From Isoetes taiwanensis (Eukaryota > Streptophyta > Lycopodiopsida > Isoetales > Isoetaceae): DNA of 64,000 nucleotides. The stretch lies in contig JAJEKV010000026.1 in NCBI GenBank assembly GCA_021234155.1, positions 1,800,001-1,864,000 on the forward strand, written 5' to 3'. Both the position numbers and the translations under genes were made by a program. A model generated the notes under the pieces. That model was not told the origin of the DNA, did not search any database, and saw only the letters and a program-made list of their open reading frames with translations. Shown here piece by piece: positions 43,918 through 55,330 of this stretch (position 1 is its first letter; every line of letters begins with the position of its first letter).

Positions 43918-43955
43918 AAAGTCCTCTCCTAAAGGTCTCTTGGGTAATTTCACCC
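43918..43955. other. unique spacer at the minisatellite inversion point
   Basis: About 38 bases (AAGTCCTCTCCTAAAGGTCT...) separate plus-oriented from minus-oriented units. This is the centre of a large inverted repeat. Confidence 0.9.
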
Positions 43956-46175
43956 TGGCATGTTGGAGCACATGTGGCATGTTTGAGCCACCTTGGCATG
44001 TTTCAGCTTAGGTGGCATCTTAGAGCCTAGGTGGCATGTTTGAGCCACCTTGGCATGTTGGAGCCAGCTCGGCACGTTGGAGCCTAGGTGGCATGTTTGA
44101 GCCTAGGTGGCACATTGGAGCGTAGGTGGCATGTCGGAGCCCGCATGGCATGTTTGAGCCACCTTGTCATGTTGGAGCCTAGGTGGCATGTTGGAGCCTA
44201 GATGGCATGTTAGAGCCACCTTGCCAAGTTTGACGCACCTTGGCATGTTGGAGCCTAGGTGGCATGTTTGAGCCACCTTGTCATGTTGGAGCCTAGCTGG
44301 CATGTTGGAGCCCACATGGCATGTTTGAGCCTAGGTGGCACGTTGGAGCCTAGGTGGCATGTTGGAGCCCTGCATGGCATGTTTGAGCCACCTTGGCATG
44401 TTTGACCCTAGGCGGCATGTTGGAGCCTAGGTGGCATGTTTGAGCCATCTTGACATGTTGGAGCCTAGGTGGCATGTTGGAGCCCACGTGGTATGTTTGA
44501 GCCACCTACATGTTGGAGCCTAGATGGCATGTTGGAGCCTAGATGGCATGTTAGAGCCACCTTCCCAAGTTTGAGGCACCTTGGCATGTTGGAGCCTAGG
44601 TGGCATGTTTGAGCCACCTTGTCATGTTGGAGCCCATGGCATGTTTGAGCCACCTTGGCATGTTTGAGCCACCTTGGTATGTTTGAGCCTAGGTGGCACG
44701 TTGGAGCCTAGGTGGCATGTTGGAGCCCGCGTGGCATGTTTGAGCCACCTTGGCATGTTGAAGCCTAGGTGGCATGTTGGAGCACATGTGGCATGTTTGA
44801 GCCACCTTGGCGTGTTTCAACCTAGGTGGCATGTTGGAGCCTAGGTGGCATGTTTGAGCCGCCTTGGCATGTTGGAGCCTAGGTGGCATGTTGTGAGCCA
44901 CCTTGGCATGTGTGAGCCTAGATGGCATGTTGGAGACTAGGTGGCATGTTTAACCCACCTTGCCATGTTTGATCCACCTTGGCATGTTGGAGCCTAGGTG
45001 GCATGTTGAAGCACATGTGGCATGTTTGTGCCACCTTGGCATGTTTGAGCCTAAATGGCATGTTGGAGCCTAAGTGGCATGTTGGAGCCTAAATGGCATG
45101 TTGGAGCCTAGGTGGCATATTGGAGCCCGCATGGCATGTTTGAGCCACCATGGCATGTTCAAGCCACCTTGGCATGTTGAAGCCTAGGTGGCATGTTGGA
45201 GGCACCTTGGCATGTTGGAGCTTAGGTGGCATGTTGGAGCCACCTTGGCATGTTTGAGCCTAGGTGGCACGTTGGAGCCTAGATGGCATGTTGGAGCCCG
45301 CATGGCATGTTTGAGCCACCTTGGCATGTTGGAGCCTAGGTGGCATGTTGGAGCACATGTGGCATGTTTGAACCACCTTGGCATGTTTCAACCTAGGTGG
45401 CATGTTGGAGCCTTTGTGGCATGTTTGAGCCACCTTGGCATATTGGAGCCTAGGTGGCATGTTTGAGCCACCTTGGCATATTGGAGCCTAGGTGGCATGT
45501 TGGAGCCCGCGTGGCATGTTTGAGACACCTTGGCATGTTTAAGCCTCTTAGCATGTTGGAGCCTAGGTGGCATGTTGGAGCCTAGGTGGCATGTTGAAGC
45601 CTAGGTGGCATGTTGGAGCCACCTTGGCATGTTGGAGCCTAAGTGGCATGTTGGAGCCTAGATGGCATGTTTAAGCCACCTTGCCAAGCTTGAGCCACTT
45701 TGGCATGTTTGAGATACCCTGGCATGTTAGAGCCTAGGTGGCATGTTGGAGCACATGTGGCATGTTTGAGCCACCTTGGCATGTTTGAGCCTAGGTGGCA
45801 TGTTGGAGGCTAGGCGGCATGTTAGAGCCTAGGTGGCATGTTTGAGCCACCTTGGCATGTTGGAACCTAGGTGGCATGTTTGAGCCACCTTGGCATGTTG
45901 GAGCCTAGGTGGCATGTTGGAGCCACCTTGGCATGTTGAAGCCTAGGTGGCATGTTGGAGTCTAGGTGGCATGTTTGAGCCACCTTGGCATGTGGGAGCC
46001 TAGGTGGCATGTTCGAGCCACCTTGGCAAGTTTCAACCGCCTCCTAGGTGGCACGTTGGAGCCTAGGTGGCATGTTGGAGCCCGCATGCATGTTTGAGCC
46101 ACCTTGGCAGGCTAGGTGGCATGTTGGAGCCCCCGTGGCATGTTAGAGCCACCTTGGCATGTTTTAGCTTAGGTG
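43956..46175 (-). repeat. 19-bp minisatellite, right arm, inverted (about 115 units)
   Basis: The same 19-bp units as the left arm, but reverse-complemented (GAGCCTAGGTGGCATGTTG and GAGCCACCTTGGCATGTTT). Variants are again mixed, with local higher-order repeats. The arm ends where a LINE-B fragment starts at about 46181. Confidence 0.97.
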
Positions 46176-46180
46176 GCAAC

Positions 46181-47605
46181 CAGCGGGCCAACCATTCGAG
46201 AGCAGTATCGAGGTCCGCAATGGATGCCCTCTCTCTCCCACACTATTTGACATGTACATTGATCAGTTGGAGAGATGGCTTGCTGATAATGGAGGCTATC
46301 GAGCTCAACTTCTACATCAGATCACCAGGCAGTTGATCTATGCTGATGATGTGGACCTGCTGGCTCACACTCAGGCGAACATGCAACGCCATCTCAATGC
46401 CCTGGACACATTTTGCCAAGTGACTGACATGCGCATCAACTTGGCCAAGACCAGAAATGGTGTCCGCTTATAAATATTTCGGGGTGGAGTTTCTATCTGC
46501 CATTAAATGGGACGATTCCATCCGGTTGCGAGCCACAACAGGTTGAAAGGCACTTTATGCAATGCAGAATAATGGCCACAAAGCGGAGCTGTATGATTGG
46601 GCTTATCAGTCGCACATATTCAATCTGTGCTTTTGTATATGACTTGGAGCAAGTCCAGAAGGCTTTCTTGGCACGGGCCATGGGGGTAAAGTCCACAGTT
46701 CCATACTAGATATTGTTGCAGGAAACAGATTTCTTGCCTCTTCAGAGGGGGGCCCTTGACAGATACATCATCTACTTTCAAAAGGTGGTCAGTATGGACG
46801 ATACTCGTCTCCCTAACCTCGCTTACACTGTGGCAATGGGGCCTCAACGCCTAAAGGCCTGCTGGCGAGAAAAGAGAGCTTAGTGGCTGACCAAATGGAA
46901 TGTGCAGGAACATAGGTGCATCTGAGTGCAAATGGAGGCAGATCGCCATAGTCTAAGACAGTACCTTGATACATGCTTCCTCAGCAAGTTATGAGATGCC
47001 ACTACTCTTGAACAGGTCAAGACGGCACATTACCAATGCCACATAAACCCCATGTTGGAGGGGAGCCCGCAATGCTACCTGCGCACTCATCTGCCCACGA
47101 GAAAGCGCAGATCCATTGCCTCTATTCGCACAGGTGTACACCATCTCCGGATTGAGACGGGAAGATGGATTAGGGAGCCGCGCCAGGAGAGGTTTTGTCA
47201 ACACTGCCAAGTTGGAGCTGTGGAAGACGAATGCCACACCCTTCAGAGCTCTCTGGCATATGATGACATTTGGATACGTTATGCTGAGCTGGTAAGTCCT
47301 GGCCAGCCCCTGCATGAGATGTTGAGCACGGCCTCGGTACGAATGTTGGGATCATACCTTCAAGAGGTCATGGATCGTCGGGATCAGCTCGGTCCTCGGG
47401 CACTTGCCTAATATGTATTTCTTTCCCCTCATGGTAGATGTTTGTACAGTTTGACATGAATCCTATTCTTGTCATGGTTTTTCCCCCAAAAACCCTTCGG
47501 CGCAGGGGTTTTTTAATCCAAACAGTACTACGCTTAGTGCGCCCACTTTTTGGGTCCCATAGACCAATTGGTCTCCGTGGATGATAAAAACTCTATTCTA
47601 TTTAT
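46181..47605 (+). mobile_element. LINE-B copy 2: RT palm to 3' tail
   Basis: This is the longest copy of the family. It starts in the RT at motif B, EVRNGCPLSPTLFDMYIDQL, with motif C QLIYADDVDLLAHTQANMQR at about 46330-46390. After frameshifts come LxxVQKAFLARAMGVKST-type sequence and the C-terminal Cys/His segment (QERFCQHCQVGAVEDECHTL, 47187-47246), then SYLQEVMDRRDQL. The 3' tail lies at 47509-47605. The RT motif B form (GCPLSPTLFDMYID) differs from the L1-type LINE-A, so this is a different clade. Many frameshifts; dead. Confidence 0.88.
47509..47605 (+). repeat. LINE-B 3' tail, copy 2
   Basis: It has GGGGTTTTTTAATCCAAACA, GGGTCCCATAGACCAATTGG and GTGGATGATAAA, then a CTATT repeat. A stem-loop with AAAACCC facing GGGTTTT precedes it (about 47489-47514). 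Confidence 0.85.
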
Positions 47606-49554
47606 TGGGAAAAAAAGTTTAGGGGTTTTTTTTGTGTGTGGCAGACCATTGTGAGTTATAAAAATTACTTAGAAAAAAGTGTAGCTAAAAATAAAGAGGA
47701 ACGTAATGCATGCTTCTATTGAAAAAGGTCATTATTATGTCAAATAAAAGGGCAATGTCTATCAAAAAGGTTAACTATTATTAGGAGTGGCCTTTATATT
47801 GCAAAGGTCTCGAATGAAAAAGATCTCTAAAGAAGGGAAAAAGCTCCTTCATAGAATTCTAGTTCATAGAACTACAAGTAATCAAGGTGTTCGATCTATT
47901 TCTCCAGGAAAGGGTATGTTAGGGATGGATCCAAATTTCCTTATGCCGGAAAAGGATCTTCAGCATTTGAATACAAGGAATATTTAATGGGATCACAGAG
48001 ATCGTCTACGGATTTCTTTAGATCGCAGAGAACTAGTTCAGTAGAAAAAATAAAGCTCTTCAAAGATCTAAAAGCACTTCCAATGCAAATGTTGCCATAA
48101 TTGTTCCAGTGGAAATTAAAATTAGACTCCCAAATGTGATTGCAAGGCTTGGGTCTTGAAGATTTGCCTGGTGAATCTTGCCCCAGTACTCCACGTCCGC
48201 CATAGCTAGACCTCCATCTAAGGAAGCCAAAAAGTTTGTTGCAATACATCCCTCTTCAGGATTCTAAGCCCAGGTCTAATGCCAAGTTTAGCCGAGTTAT
48301 TACAACCCAAATCTAATGCTAGTTCAAATTCGAAGAAAAGTGGCTCTCCATTCATTTCCCCACTGCTGCATATGGGTGGAAATTTGAAGAGCTCATTTTC
48401 AAATCTTTGCCATCCAGATATACAAAGCCATGCCCGCCAAAAATTCTTCTCAAAATTCAAATCAAGACTCCACAGCCATGACTCCAAAGTTAGAGCCTTC
48501 GATCAAACAACAGAAATCCAATCAAGAGCTAGAGGCACTCAAGCTGATATTGGAAAAGTTCAGATCAGAGACAAGGATCAATTTTTGATGAAGGGGCTAA
48601 AGGATCTTTTGTTTGTTCATGGGGAGGCTAAAATGGGAATTTCTATTCCTGAAGTTCATTGGGTTCTCCGACGGCTTGTCATGGTAGGCATGAAAACAAG
48701 CCTAAAAAGACTGGACCAGTGAATAAGTTTAAATTCTCAAGTAAGAGGGCTACCCTTATATCAGCTAGTGCAGCAGTAGGCATTGCCACAAATGCCCTAT
48801 GGTCTCTCAAATAAAAGGATATTTTGGAACTGTGCTTGGATGGCAGTGTAAAACAAACAAAGAAACAAACAAAAAATTGAAAATTTGTGTTGTGGTTGTT
48901 CTGGGATTTTTGATTTGGTTTATCAATGGTTTTTAATCAATAGATGTACTTTTTAATTTTTTTTTTTTGACCAAACTAGAAAAAAAAAGATCTCCATAAA
49001 CAACCACAAAAAAAAAGGATCTCCCATAAAATAGATCTCCAATAACTGTCATAGGCATCAATTAGAGTAGTACCTTCAAAATAAATGTTTACTATTTTCC
49101 CTTTGAGATCCATAATTATTGTGTATGGCGAACTGGAATATTATAGCAGTCGATTCATTTCAACTTCCTTATTTTTATCAACTCAAAATCTCCATGCATT
49201 CTAGCTTCATTATTTCCTGCCAATGTCGTCCTCACAAGTTAAAATATTGTTTTGAAGTTGAACCATATAGATTTATATCCCATAACCTTTTAAATATGGA
49301 GTGGACTTGTGCACAATGGTGAGTGCGACGTTTGAATGTTCTGCTATAACATTTAAGAATTTATTACAATGCATACACTCAAACTAACAAATGTTTTGAC
49401 TGCATAATCATTAAAAAAAAAAAGGGCCTAATATTCCTCAAGACCGATAGAGCAAGGTGGAAACATAAATATATTATGAGTTCATGTTAGGATTCAAATT
49501 ATTTTTCAAAGTATCTTTATTGCACATGTTTTAAGTGAGCTAAAATAATGATAC

Positions 49555-49595
<41 letters not shown>

Positions 49596-50430
49596 AATGT
49601 CTTCATTGCATGTGTTATGTCCATGTGTTGAATATATCATGGTAGGACCATTGTAACCCGGTATCTCCTTTACATAAACATGTAGATATGCATTTACGAC
49701 GTTTAATAAAATTCTACATCGATATCCAAAGAAACTATTTCAAATGTTTAAAGATTCTTTGAGATTCTAATCACATATATGGACATTCAATTAAATTCTA
49801 TATCGACACCCAAGGGAACTATTTTAAAGAATTTAAAGATTCTTTAAGATCTAATTGTATATGGACTTGTTTGTAACTACTTATGCACCCTCTTAAAAAT
49901 ATTTTGAATGTCTCTCCAAAAACCCAAGGGTTGTCTGCAAGGTTCGAGATGCTATATACATATATGCACGGGAATCAATATTCCTGCCAATCCATATGAC
50001 ATCGCAAGCTAGCTCCATATTTTGAGATATCAATATCAAGGCTATCCTCATGAGAAACCACCACGTGACGGGGACATTGAGGGAGTAATGGTGCCCTCAA
50101 TTTCATCTAGAAGGCATCTCGAAGGCAACCCCAAAAAGAGTTAGGTTTTCATCGAGAAGAAGGAGAAGGAAGAAGAGACAATTTCAATGGTGATGGTCTA
50201 TGCCGTTCAGGCAGCAACAACAATTATTTGCCTAAGCAAGTGATGCATTCATCCAAAAAAGATCTCATGTTTTCAATTTTTGTGATTTGACCTTGTTGGT
50301 CAATGATCGATAATGAGGAAACATTAGCATCAGAGCTATACCCAATTATGCGGCAGTTTAAACATTATATGCAAGCTAATTTCTCGATTTTTTTTCCCAT
50401 TCCAAGCAATGACCATGCATGTTTGTATTG
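47606..50430. other. long stretch without a supportable gene
   Basis: Contents are a 147-codon plus-strand frame (48279-48722), a pure A run of about 35 bases at 49558-49592, and two related AT-rich blocks near 49.70 and 49.80 kb (both with AATAAAATTCTA/AATTAAATTCTA, TCGA-AC-CCAA and AAAGATTCTTT phrases). Otherwise there is noncoding DNA. Confidence 0.5.
48279..48722 (+). CDS. unrecognised 147-codon ORF
   Basis: An open frame starting MPSLAELLQPKSNASSNSKK, rich in Ser, Lys and Arg, ending KTSLKRLDQ. Near the end another frame continues as RHENKPKKTGPVNKFKFSSK and RATLISASAAVGIATNALW, which looks more protein-like than noise. It may be a frameshifted gag/ORF1-type or zinc-knuckle-linked tail of a retroelement. 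No domain is recognised. Confidence 0.3.
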   Translation: MPSLAELLQPKSNASSNSKKSGSPFISPLLHMGGNLKSSFSNLCHPDIQSHARQKFFSKFKSRLHSHDSKVRAFDQTTEIQSRARGTQADIGKVQIRDKDQFLMKGLKDLLFVHGEAKMGISIPEVHWVLRRLVMVGMKTSLKRLDQ

Positions 50431-51485
50431 ACTTTTTTTTTTTTTTTTGAAGGACGACTAACTCTTATTCAATATTCCAGAAGAAGTACACATATAGAGG
50501 CAGAGATAGAAATAAAATCTCAGCAGACAAAGATAAATCACTGAGTGTAGCCACCTGTCTATGCATAAGATAAGATACCCAAATATTCCTCATATACATT
50601 TTTTCTCAGGAGCAAGTTGAGAACATAGGTATGCCTTCACCAATCTGTCTTACGCCTCGTGAAGAAGTTGGTCGACACTAATTGATAAGCCTTTGAAGAC
50701 ACACAACTGCCTTCTTTTCCAAATAGACCACAAGAACTAGCCTGAAGCTAAGTGGAAAGCCTGTTGCTACAACCTGTTCCAAGTCGAAGGATAAATGGCG
50801 AGAAGCACCTGCTGTCAAGTCAAGGTCACATGGAAGAGAGATAGTAACCATGACCAAACTAGATGAACTTGATCATATAGAAAGAAGCAGTGCTCGAGAC
50901 TCTCAACTTGCCGCTTACACAGTGGGCAGAGTTCTGAAATGCGGGGATAAAACTTATGAACCAGCACATTAACTTGCAGACATCTGTGAAGAAGTTGCCA
51001 ACATAAGATAGAGACTTTGGGATGCAGCAATTTATTCCAACCAAGGACCACATACGCTTCCACTGAGGAGGGAGAATGCAGAGCTGCCAACCAGCCCGAG
51101 GGGGGACAATGTCAACATCAACCAGCTTTTGATATAACAAATGCACAAGACGTTGTGCATTAGCAATTTGGGGACCAGTCCAAATAGGCACATCAACTGA
51201 TTGTGAAGGAGCGTCCGACAGAATGTCAGCCAACTTTTTCCACAAAGCTCTGTCCCATCGAGATAGCATAAACTTAGTCTGAAAAGCATCCCAAGTCAAC
51301 AAGTGTTCAACCTCATACCAAGCATCAACTGTGAGAATACTAGCAAGCCTCCAACGCCGCTGAGTCAATGGATGTACAGTAGCACACAGAGGCATGTGAT
51401 TATCCAGCGGAATCCACCAACACAGAGAACCTATATGTGGACACACACCTGGATTAATCGTAAATAGCACACGAACTGTCTTTCA
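50430..51485 (-). mobile_element. LINE-C copy 2 (C-terminal part with poly(A) end)
   Basis: The minus strand carries a 203-codon frame (50859-51470) with LTQRRWRLASILTVDAWYEV and QRLVHLLYQKLVDVDIVPPR. After a frameshift it reads KLLHPKVSILCWQLLHRCLQ and CPLCKRQVESLEHCFFLY, the zf-RVT region of plant L1-type elements. It ends in a T-run on the plus strand at about 50433-50449, i.e. a 3' poly(A). The RT core is missing, so it is 5'-truncated near 51485. Confidence 0.85.
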
Positions 51486-51599
51486 AAAATCAAGCAGTCC
51501 CTTCAGGAAGGGGGAAGCATTTGGATATGGATGAAGCTGATAAAAGAGACACTAAGGAAGAACTGCCCCTATGCCGGTTTTCCAAAAGGAATACACTGC

Positions 51600-52525
51600 C
51601 CAAGTGCTTGCGCAACCAATCTCATTGCAGGCGATTGGTACTTTTATGGTTCCTAAATGATACTTTTTAAGGCACACCTTAACATGCTTTTACTCTAGTA
51701 GATCATCTGAGATTTGGCCAAACATATGCGACAATAAGGAGAACTGTCAGGATGTAGTTCAAGCTTCTGGTATTCCTGTGGTTGAAGTGGATCATCAAGC
51801 TCATATTAAGTGTGTTGAGAACTTATCTTCCTGTGCAATTCTTGGGTACTGGCTATTTAGATTTCTCACGATTTCGTGTTTGGTTATCTCGGCTTTTGAG
51901 ATGCCTTCAAGTTCCTGCTTTCCAGTCCATCAAGTTGTTGGCAAAAAACTTTGTTCTTATTATGTTTGAAAGTAGTGATGCAGTGGATTCTTTGGTATCA
52001 AGAGGGATTGATCCACTCGATGGGGATTATATAATGTACCAATTTTACTCTCATGGCTTTACACCAGATATGGTGCGTGCATTAAAAATGCCTTGCTGGT
52101 GCTCATTACCTAATCTTCCTCCTGATCTAATGGCTCATCAATTTCTAGTTGCAATTGCAATGGGACTTGAGGTTTATATCTCACACTCCATCATGAATGG
52201 TCCAAGGATTTGTGTCTCTATGCCAGTGGACTCGCCTTTGCCAAATTGTATAGTTGTGAATAGTTGTGTATAGTTGTGGGCCTTGGTTCTAAATGGTCCA
52301 AAATTAGCCCGTTTGTTTCCTGATAAGGAGGCTTTTGCTAGCTTTCATCGAGGTAATCGTGCATCTCAGGTATCTGTTCAACATTCTTCTCAGGTTCAAG
52401 CTCCCATTGTTGTTTCTTCATCTATTCATGATCAACCTTTGCCGATTGCTTTGCATTCCTATGGTGTCATCCTTAGCACCAGGGATAGGTTATGTACGTA
52501 TGAAATTATTTTTCTAGATGTATAA
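51600..52525 (+). pseudogene. LINE ORF1-like fragment (DUF4283-type)
   Basis: The frame at 51782-52273 reads LGTGYLDFSRFRVWLSRLLR, AFQSIKLLAKNFVLIMFESS, DAVDSLVSRGIDPLDGDY, FTPDMVRALKMPCWCSLPNL, PPDLMAHQFLVAIAMGLEVY and GPRICVSMPV. This is the RRM-like DUF4283 fold common in ORF1 proteins of plant L1-type retrotransposons (RNA binding). A stop near 52273 is followed by in-register sequence to 52525. No zinc knuckle or ORF2 follows. It may be the 5' part of a LINE of the LINE-C type in opposite orientation to the neighbour. Confidence 0.68.
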
Positions 52526-52530
52526 AGTCC

Positions 52531-52565
52531 AAAAATATGTATTTTTGGGTAAAATACATATTTTT
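52531..52565. repeat. perfect 15-bp inverted repeat, 5-base loop
   Basis: AAAAATATGTATTTT (52531-52545) and AAAATACATATTTTT (52551-52565) are exact reverse complements. It is followed by the palindrome CCGGCCGG at about 52581. Confidence 0.95.
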
Positions 52566-52599
52566 CGTATTTTATACCCGCCGGCCGGAAAAAAAAAAA

Positions 52600-52823
52600 T
52601 TTCGCGTAAGCGAAACCTTCTGTTTCGCGTACGCGAACTTTTTTTCGCGTAAGCGAAAGCTTATTTTTTGCTTACGCGAATCTCCTTCCCGACTTCGCGT
52701 AAGCGAAACAGATAAATTCGCTTACGCGAAATTTTTTTTTGTTCGCGTATGCTGTTTTATAAGTTTCGCTTACGCGAAAGGTGTTTCGCGTAAGCGAAAC
52801 AGTAGTTTTCGCTTACGCGAAAT
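52600..52823. promoter_or_regulatory. array of ten TTCGC-GTAA-GCGAA sites at about 23-bp spacing
   Basis: Sites start at about 52600, 52623, 52643, 52666, 52694, 52717, 52741, 52764, 52784 and 52807 (spacing 20-28). Each has TTCGC and GCGAA arms around GTAA or its complement TTAC; the second has GTAC and the seventh is decayed. From the third on, orientations alternate. The spacers differ, so the sites are more conserved than what lies between them. A TATA box follows 8 bases after the last one. The layout suggests a bank of binding sites for a DNA-binding protein, probably dimeric, upstream of a promoter. Which protein and which transcript are unknown. Confidence 0.7.
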
Positions 52824-52830
52824 TTTCTTT

Positions 52831-52840
52831 ATATATAAGG
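52831..52840 (+). promoter_or_regulatory. TATA box candidate
   Basis: TATATATAAGG follows the palindrome array directly. About 30-40 bases downstream a possible leader begins (CACAGAACAAG followed by GTAAAC, donor-like). Confidence 0.55.
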
Positions 52841-52845
52841 AGGCG

Positions 52846-53777
52846 CCATTTCTTTATTTTTGCACAGAACAAGGTAAACCACCTGCGCCCTGCTCCACAA
52901 CCTGTGCCCCTTTGCCTTTTTTTTTCATTTGTTCTTAGTTTTTAGGCAAACCTAGTTAGTTTTTTGTTGTTTCTTTTATTGTAGGTCTGGGGTTCCTCCA
53001 TAGTGAGGCCCTCGCCTGTTGCCCCCCTCCATTGAGGGGCGTGACGATGGTGAGCGTCTCGTTCTATGGTTGAATCCAGACTGATTTTTGTAAAAAAAAA
53101 TAATGAGAAAAAAAAAGAAAATAAAAAACAATAGAACAGAAACAATAAAAAAATGAGGAAAAAAATAATGAAAAAAAAATATATATAATAAGAATGAGAA
53201 ATTTGGTTACCCTTTTTATCGACAACAGTAGCAGTTAGGGTAGGGAGTTGATTAAGAGAGACTAGGTTTTAGAACTTCGGAGTGATCCAGTGACCCTCGC
53301 CTGGCGTGCCACATTGAATTGTGCCATGCCGAGGGTGGGTGTCATTGCTGATGTCGAGGATTTCTAGGGTCAACTCCCATTGAGGTGTATAGCCCTCTCT
53401 TGTCGCTTGTTGGCTTCGGTCACACGGTGCTGAAAGGTGGGTGTTGTACTCTTATGGAAGGTTAGGAGAATATTTAATGAGATATACCCTATTTTCTGAC
53501 GGTGTTGTTGACGAAAGTCCAACACTAATATAGGGAGTGGTGTATATTTCATTAAATATTCGTGATTTTGCCAGGTGGTCTTATGCAATATGTCCAGTTG
53601 AGTGTCGCCAACCTCTATGAGGGAGTTTCCTAATGGAGTCAGTAGCTGGGTCAGATCATAAGTTAAACTTGTTGAAGAGAATGAGAAAAATGCATTTCAT
53701 ATAATCGTGAACCGTAACCGTCAAACTCAGTAGATTAACCATAGAGTGCCTATAACCGTCAACTTGAAACTCAGTAG
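52846..53777. other. noncoding stretch downstream of the TATA candidate
   Basis: No long frame. It holds a GAGGG/CCCTC-type inverted stretch near 53000-53040, an A-rich stretch at 53.09-53.19 kb, and a hairpin at 53468-53564. It could be an untranslated transcript of the promoter-like array. No gene is recognised. Confidence 0.5.
53468..53564. repeat. inverted repeat with about 25-bp arms
   Basis: GAATATTTAATGAGATATAC (from about 53468) pairs with GTATATTTCATTAAATATTC (about 53543-53562), with CCCTA/TAGGG extending inward. One or two mismatches. Confidence 0.8.
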
Positions 53778-53782
53778 GGTGC

Positions 53783-54135
53783 TGTTAACCACCTAGTGGT
53801 TAACATTGTGCATGCACATGTTAGGTGCATGCACATGTTAGGTGTCAGTGGTGGCAGACTGACACTTGGCATGATTAGGTTAACATAAGTGTATGGATTA
53901 GATTTAGTTAGATGTACGGCTCAGATTTGCGGTCTACACTATATTAGACCGGAGCCTCTTCAGATGTACTCAGGTTTATCTCATATTTGGAGAGCCTCAT
54001 TTGGCCACGTTCCCCTTCATTCTTTGTACATATTTCTTGTCTTGTTCTTGTTTTGTGATCATGAGCATGGCAGCTTTGTAGCATCCGTGATCATGGATCT
54101 GCTTTGCCGCGAGGTGTATGCCAAGAATCCAAACA
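53783..54135 (+). repeat. 5' LTR
   Basis: It begins with a 23-bp palindrome (TGTTAACCAC-CTA-GTGGTTAACA), then two copies of TGCATGCACATGTTAGG, and ends AATCCAAACA. The 68-codon frame inside (MYGLDLVRCTAQ...) is repeated in both LTRs and is not a gene. Confidence 0.93.
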
Positions 54136-54160
54136 TTGGCGCCAATTATGCCGGGTTCCG
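54136..54160 (+). other. primer binding site candidate
   Basis: TTGGCGCCAATTATGCCGGG directly abuts the 5' LTR. It resembles the TGGCGCC...GCCGGG primer sites of many plant LTR elements. The priming tRNA cannot be named safely. Confidence 0.7.
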
Positions 54161-54644
54161 CTCGTGATCACTTTCTTCTCCCTTCTTTGTTTGTTTGTTG
54201 TCTTGTTGCTCCAATTTTTCCCCCGTTTCGGCGACTTCTTGTATACTATTCTTCCCCGTTAGGGTTTCCTTAGTTTGCCCAACCAAGTCGATTTGTGTAT
54301 ATGCTTGAGGCGCGTTTGTTTTCCACCACGGTGATGATCCCCGGTGATCAAATTTAATTTAAGTAAATCTGTTCTCAAGACTCTGTTTTTTCAAGTCGCG
54401 CAAGCCACGGTTTGCGATTCGAGGATTTACGGAGTGGTGACAGCACTCCTCTCTGCAAGATCTTCAGAAAAATCAACAGTTTGATCCTCTTTTCTCTTCT
54501 ATTTGCTGAAAAATTGTTAAAATATCATGATTTTTTCATCCTCTGTTTTTCTCTCATCCTCTGTTTTTCTCTCAGTTTATCAGATTCGTGCTTTTGCACA
54601 CCAAAAATAAAAATATTTTCTATCCTTTCTTCTTCAGTTTAATT

Positions 54645-55330
54645 ACAGAGGGCCAGCACTCGGCTAGCCCCCTTTGAGCCCATATGTTCAAATTCCTGGC
54701 TGCTGTGTTTCAAGGTTTTCTTCTGCTCCTGCAAATACAAAAGTTCCAAAAGTTTCTTGAGCTTATACATTACCGCAGATAAACAGCAGAGTTGGCCAGA
54801 TTCAAGCAACTATGATTTTTCAGCAGCTGTTCGTCTACCTTCTTCTTGATTTCTTACAGAGGGCCAGCAGCACTGTGGCTAGCCCCCAAGCGTGCAGCAC
54901 AGTCTTCAAGCAAGCATCATGTTGTCTTTCTCGTTCGTATTATCTGCAAAACCACACATATTTTCGTCAGTCACATCTTTTTGAAGGCACAATCCACAAC
55001 TGTGCAGAATCATCTCTCAGGCTCCCCTACATCCTGCAAAGCTGAAGCAGCGGCAGTCCCTATTCTTGCACACATGCTCTTTCAAGACTTTCAAGCATAC
55101 CTGTTCTTATAAGAGGGCCAGCCGCCCTGTGGCTAGCCTCCATCCGTTTGCAGAGACGTCTTCAAGTAGGCCACCTGTGAAGAAACTTTCGCAGCCTCCG
55201 GTCGGTATTACACTCTTGGGTCTACCTCATCTGCAAACAACAAAAATCTTTCATCAGTCACGGCTAGAAGGAGAAATCCGAACATCTTTCAAGCAGATTT
55301 TGAGTAGAGTCTTCTGTCTGCATCCTAGGC
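54645..55330. repeat. three diverged internal units of the LTR element
   Basis: Units begin at about 54648, 54859 and 55113 with AGAGGGCCAGC...GGCTAGCC. They contain CTTCAAG..., TCTGCAAAxCxACA and TTTCxTCAGTCAC phrases. They are noncoding and could be structured RNA or packaging sequence, but that is inference. Confidence 0.7.

Noticed and set aside
52600-52823. CRISPR-like array (short palindromic repeats at regular spacing)
   Set aside because: Repeats are about 14 bases with spacers under 10 bases and alternate in orientation, next to a TATA box in a plant-like genome.
52537-52938. 133-codon frame with RVSET/FAYAK-type alternation
   Set aside because: The repeats follow the palindrome array at DNA level and sites occur in both orientations, so this reads as translated regulatory or repeat DNA.
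53889-54167. 92-codon frame shared with 56467-56742
   Set aside because: It lies inside the two LTRs; the identity reflects LTR duplication, and no retroviral-type protein motif is present.
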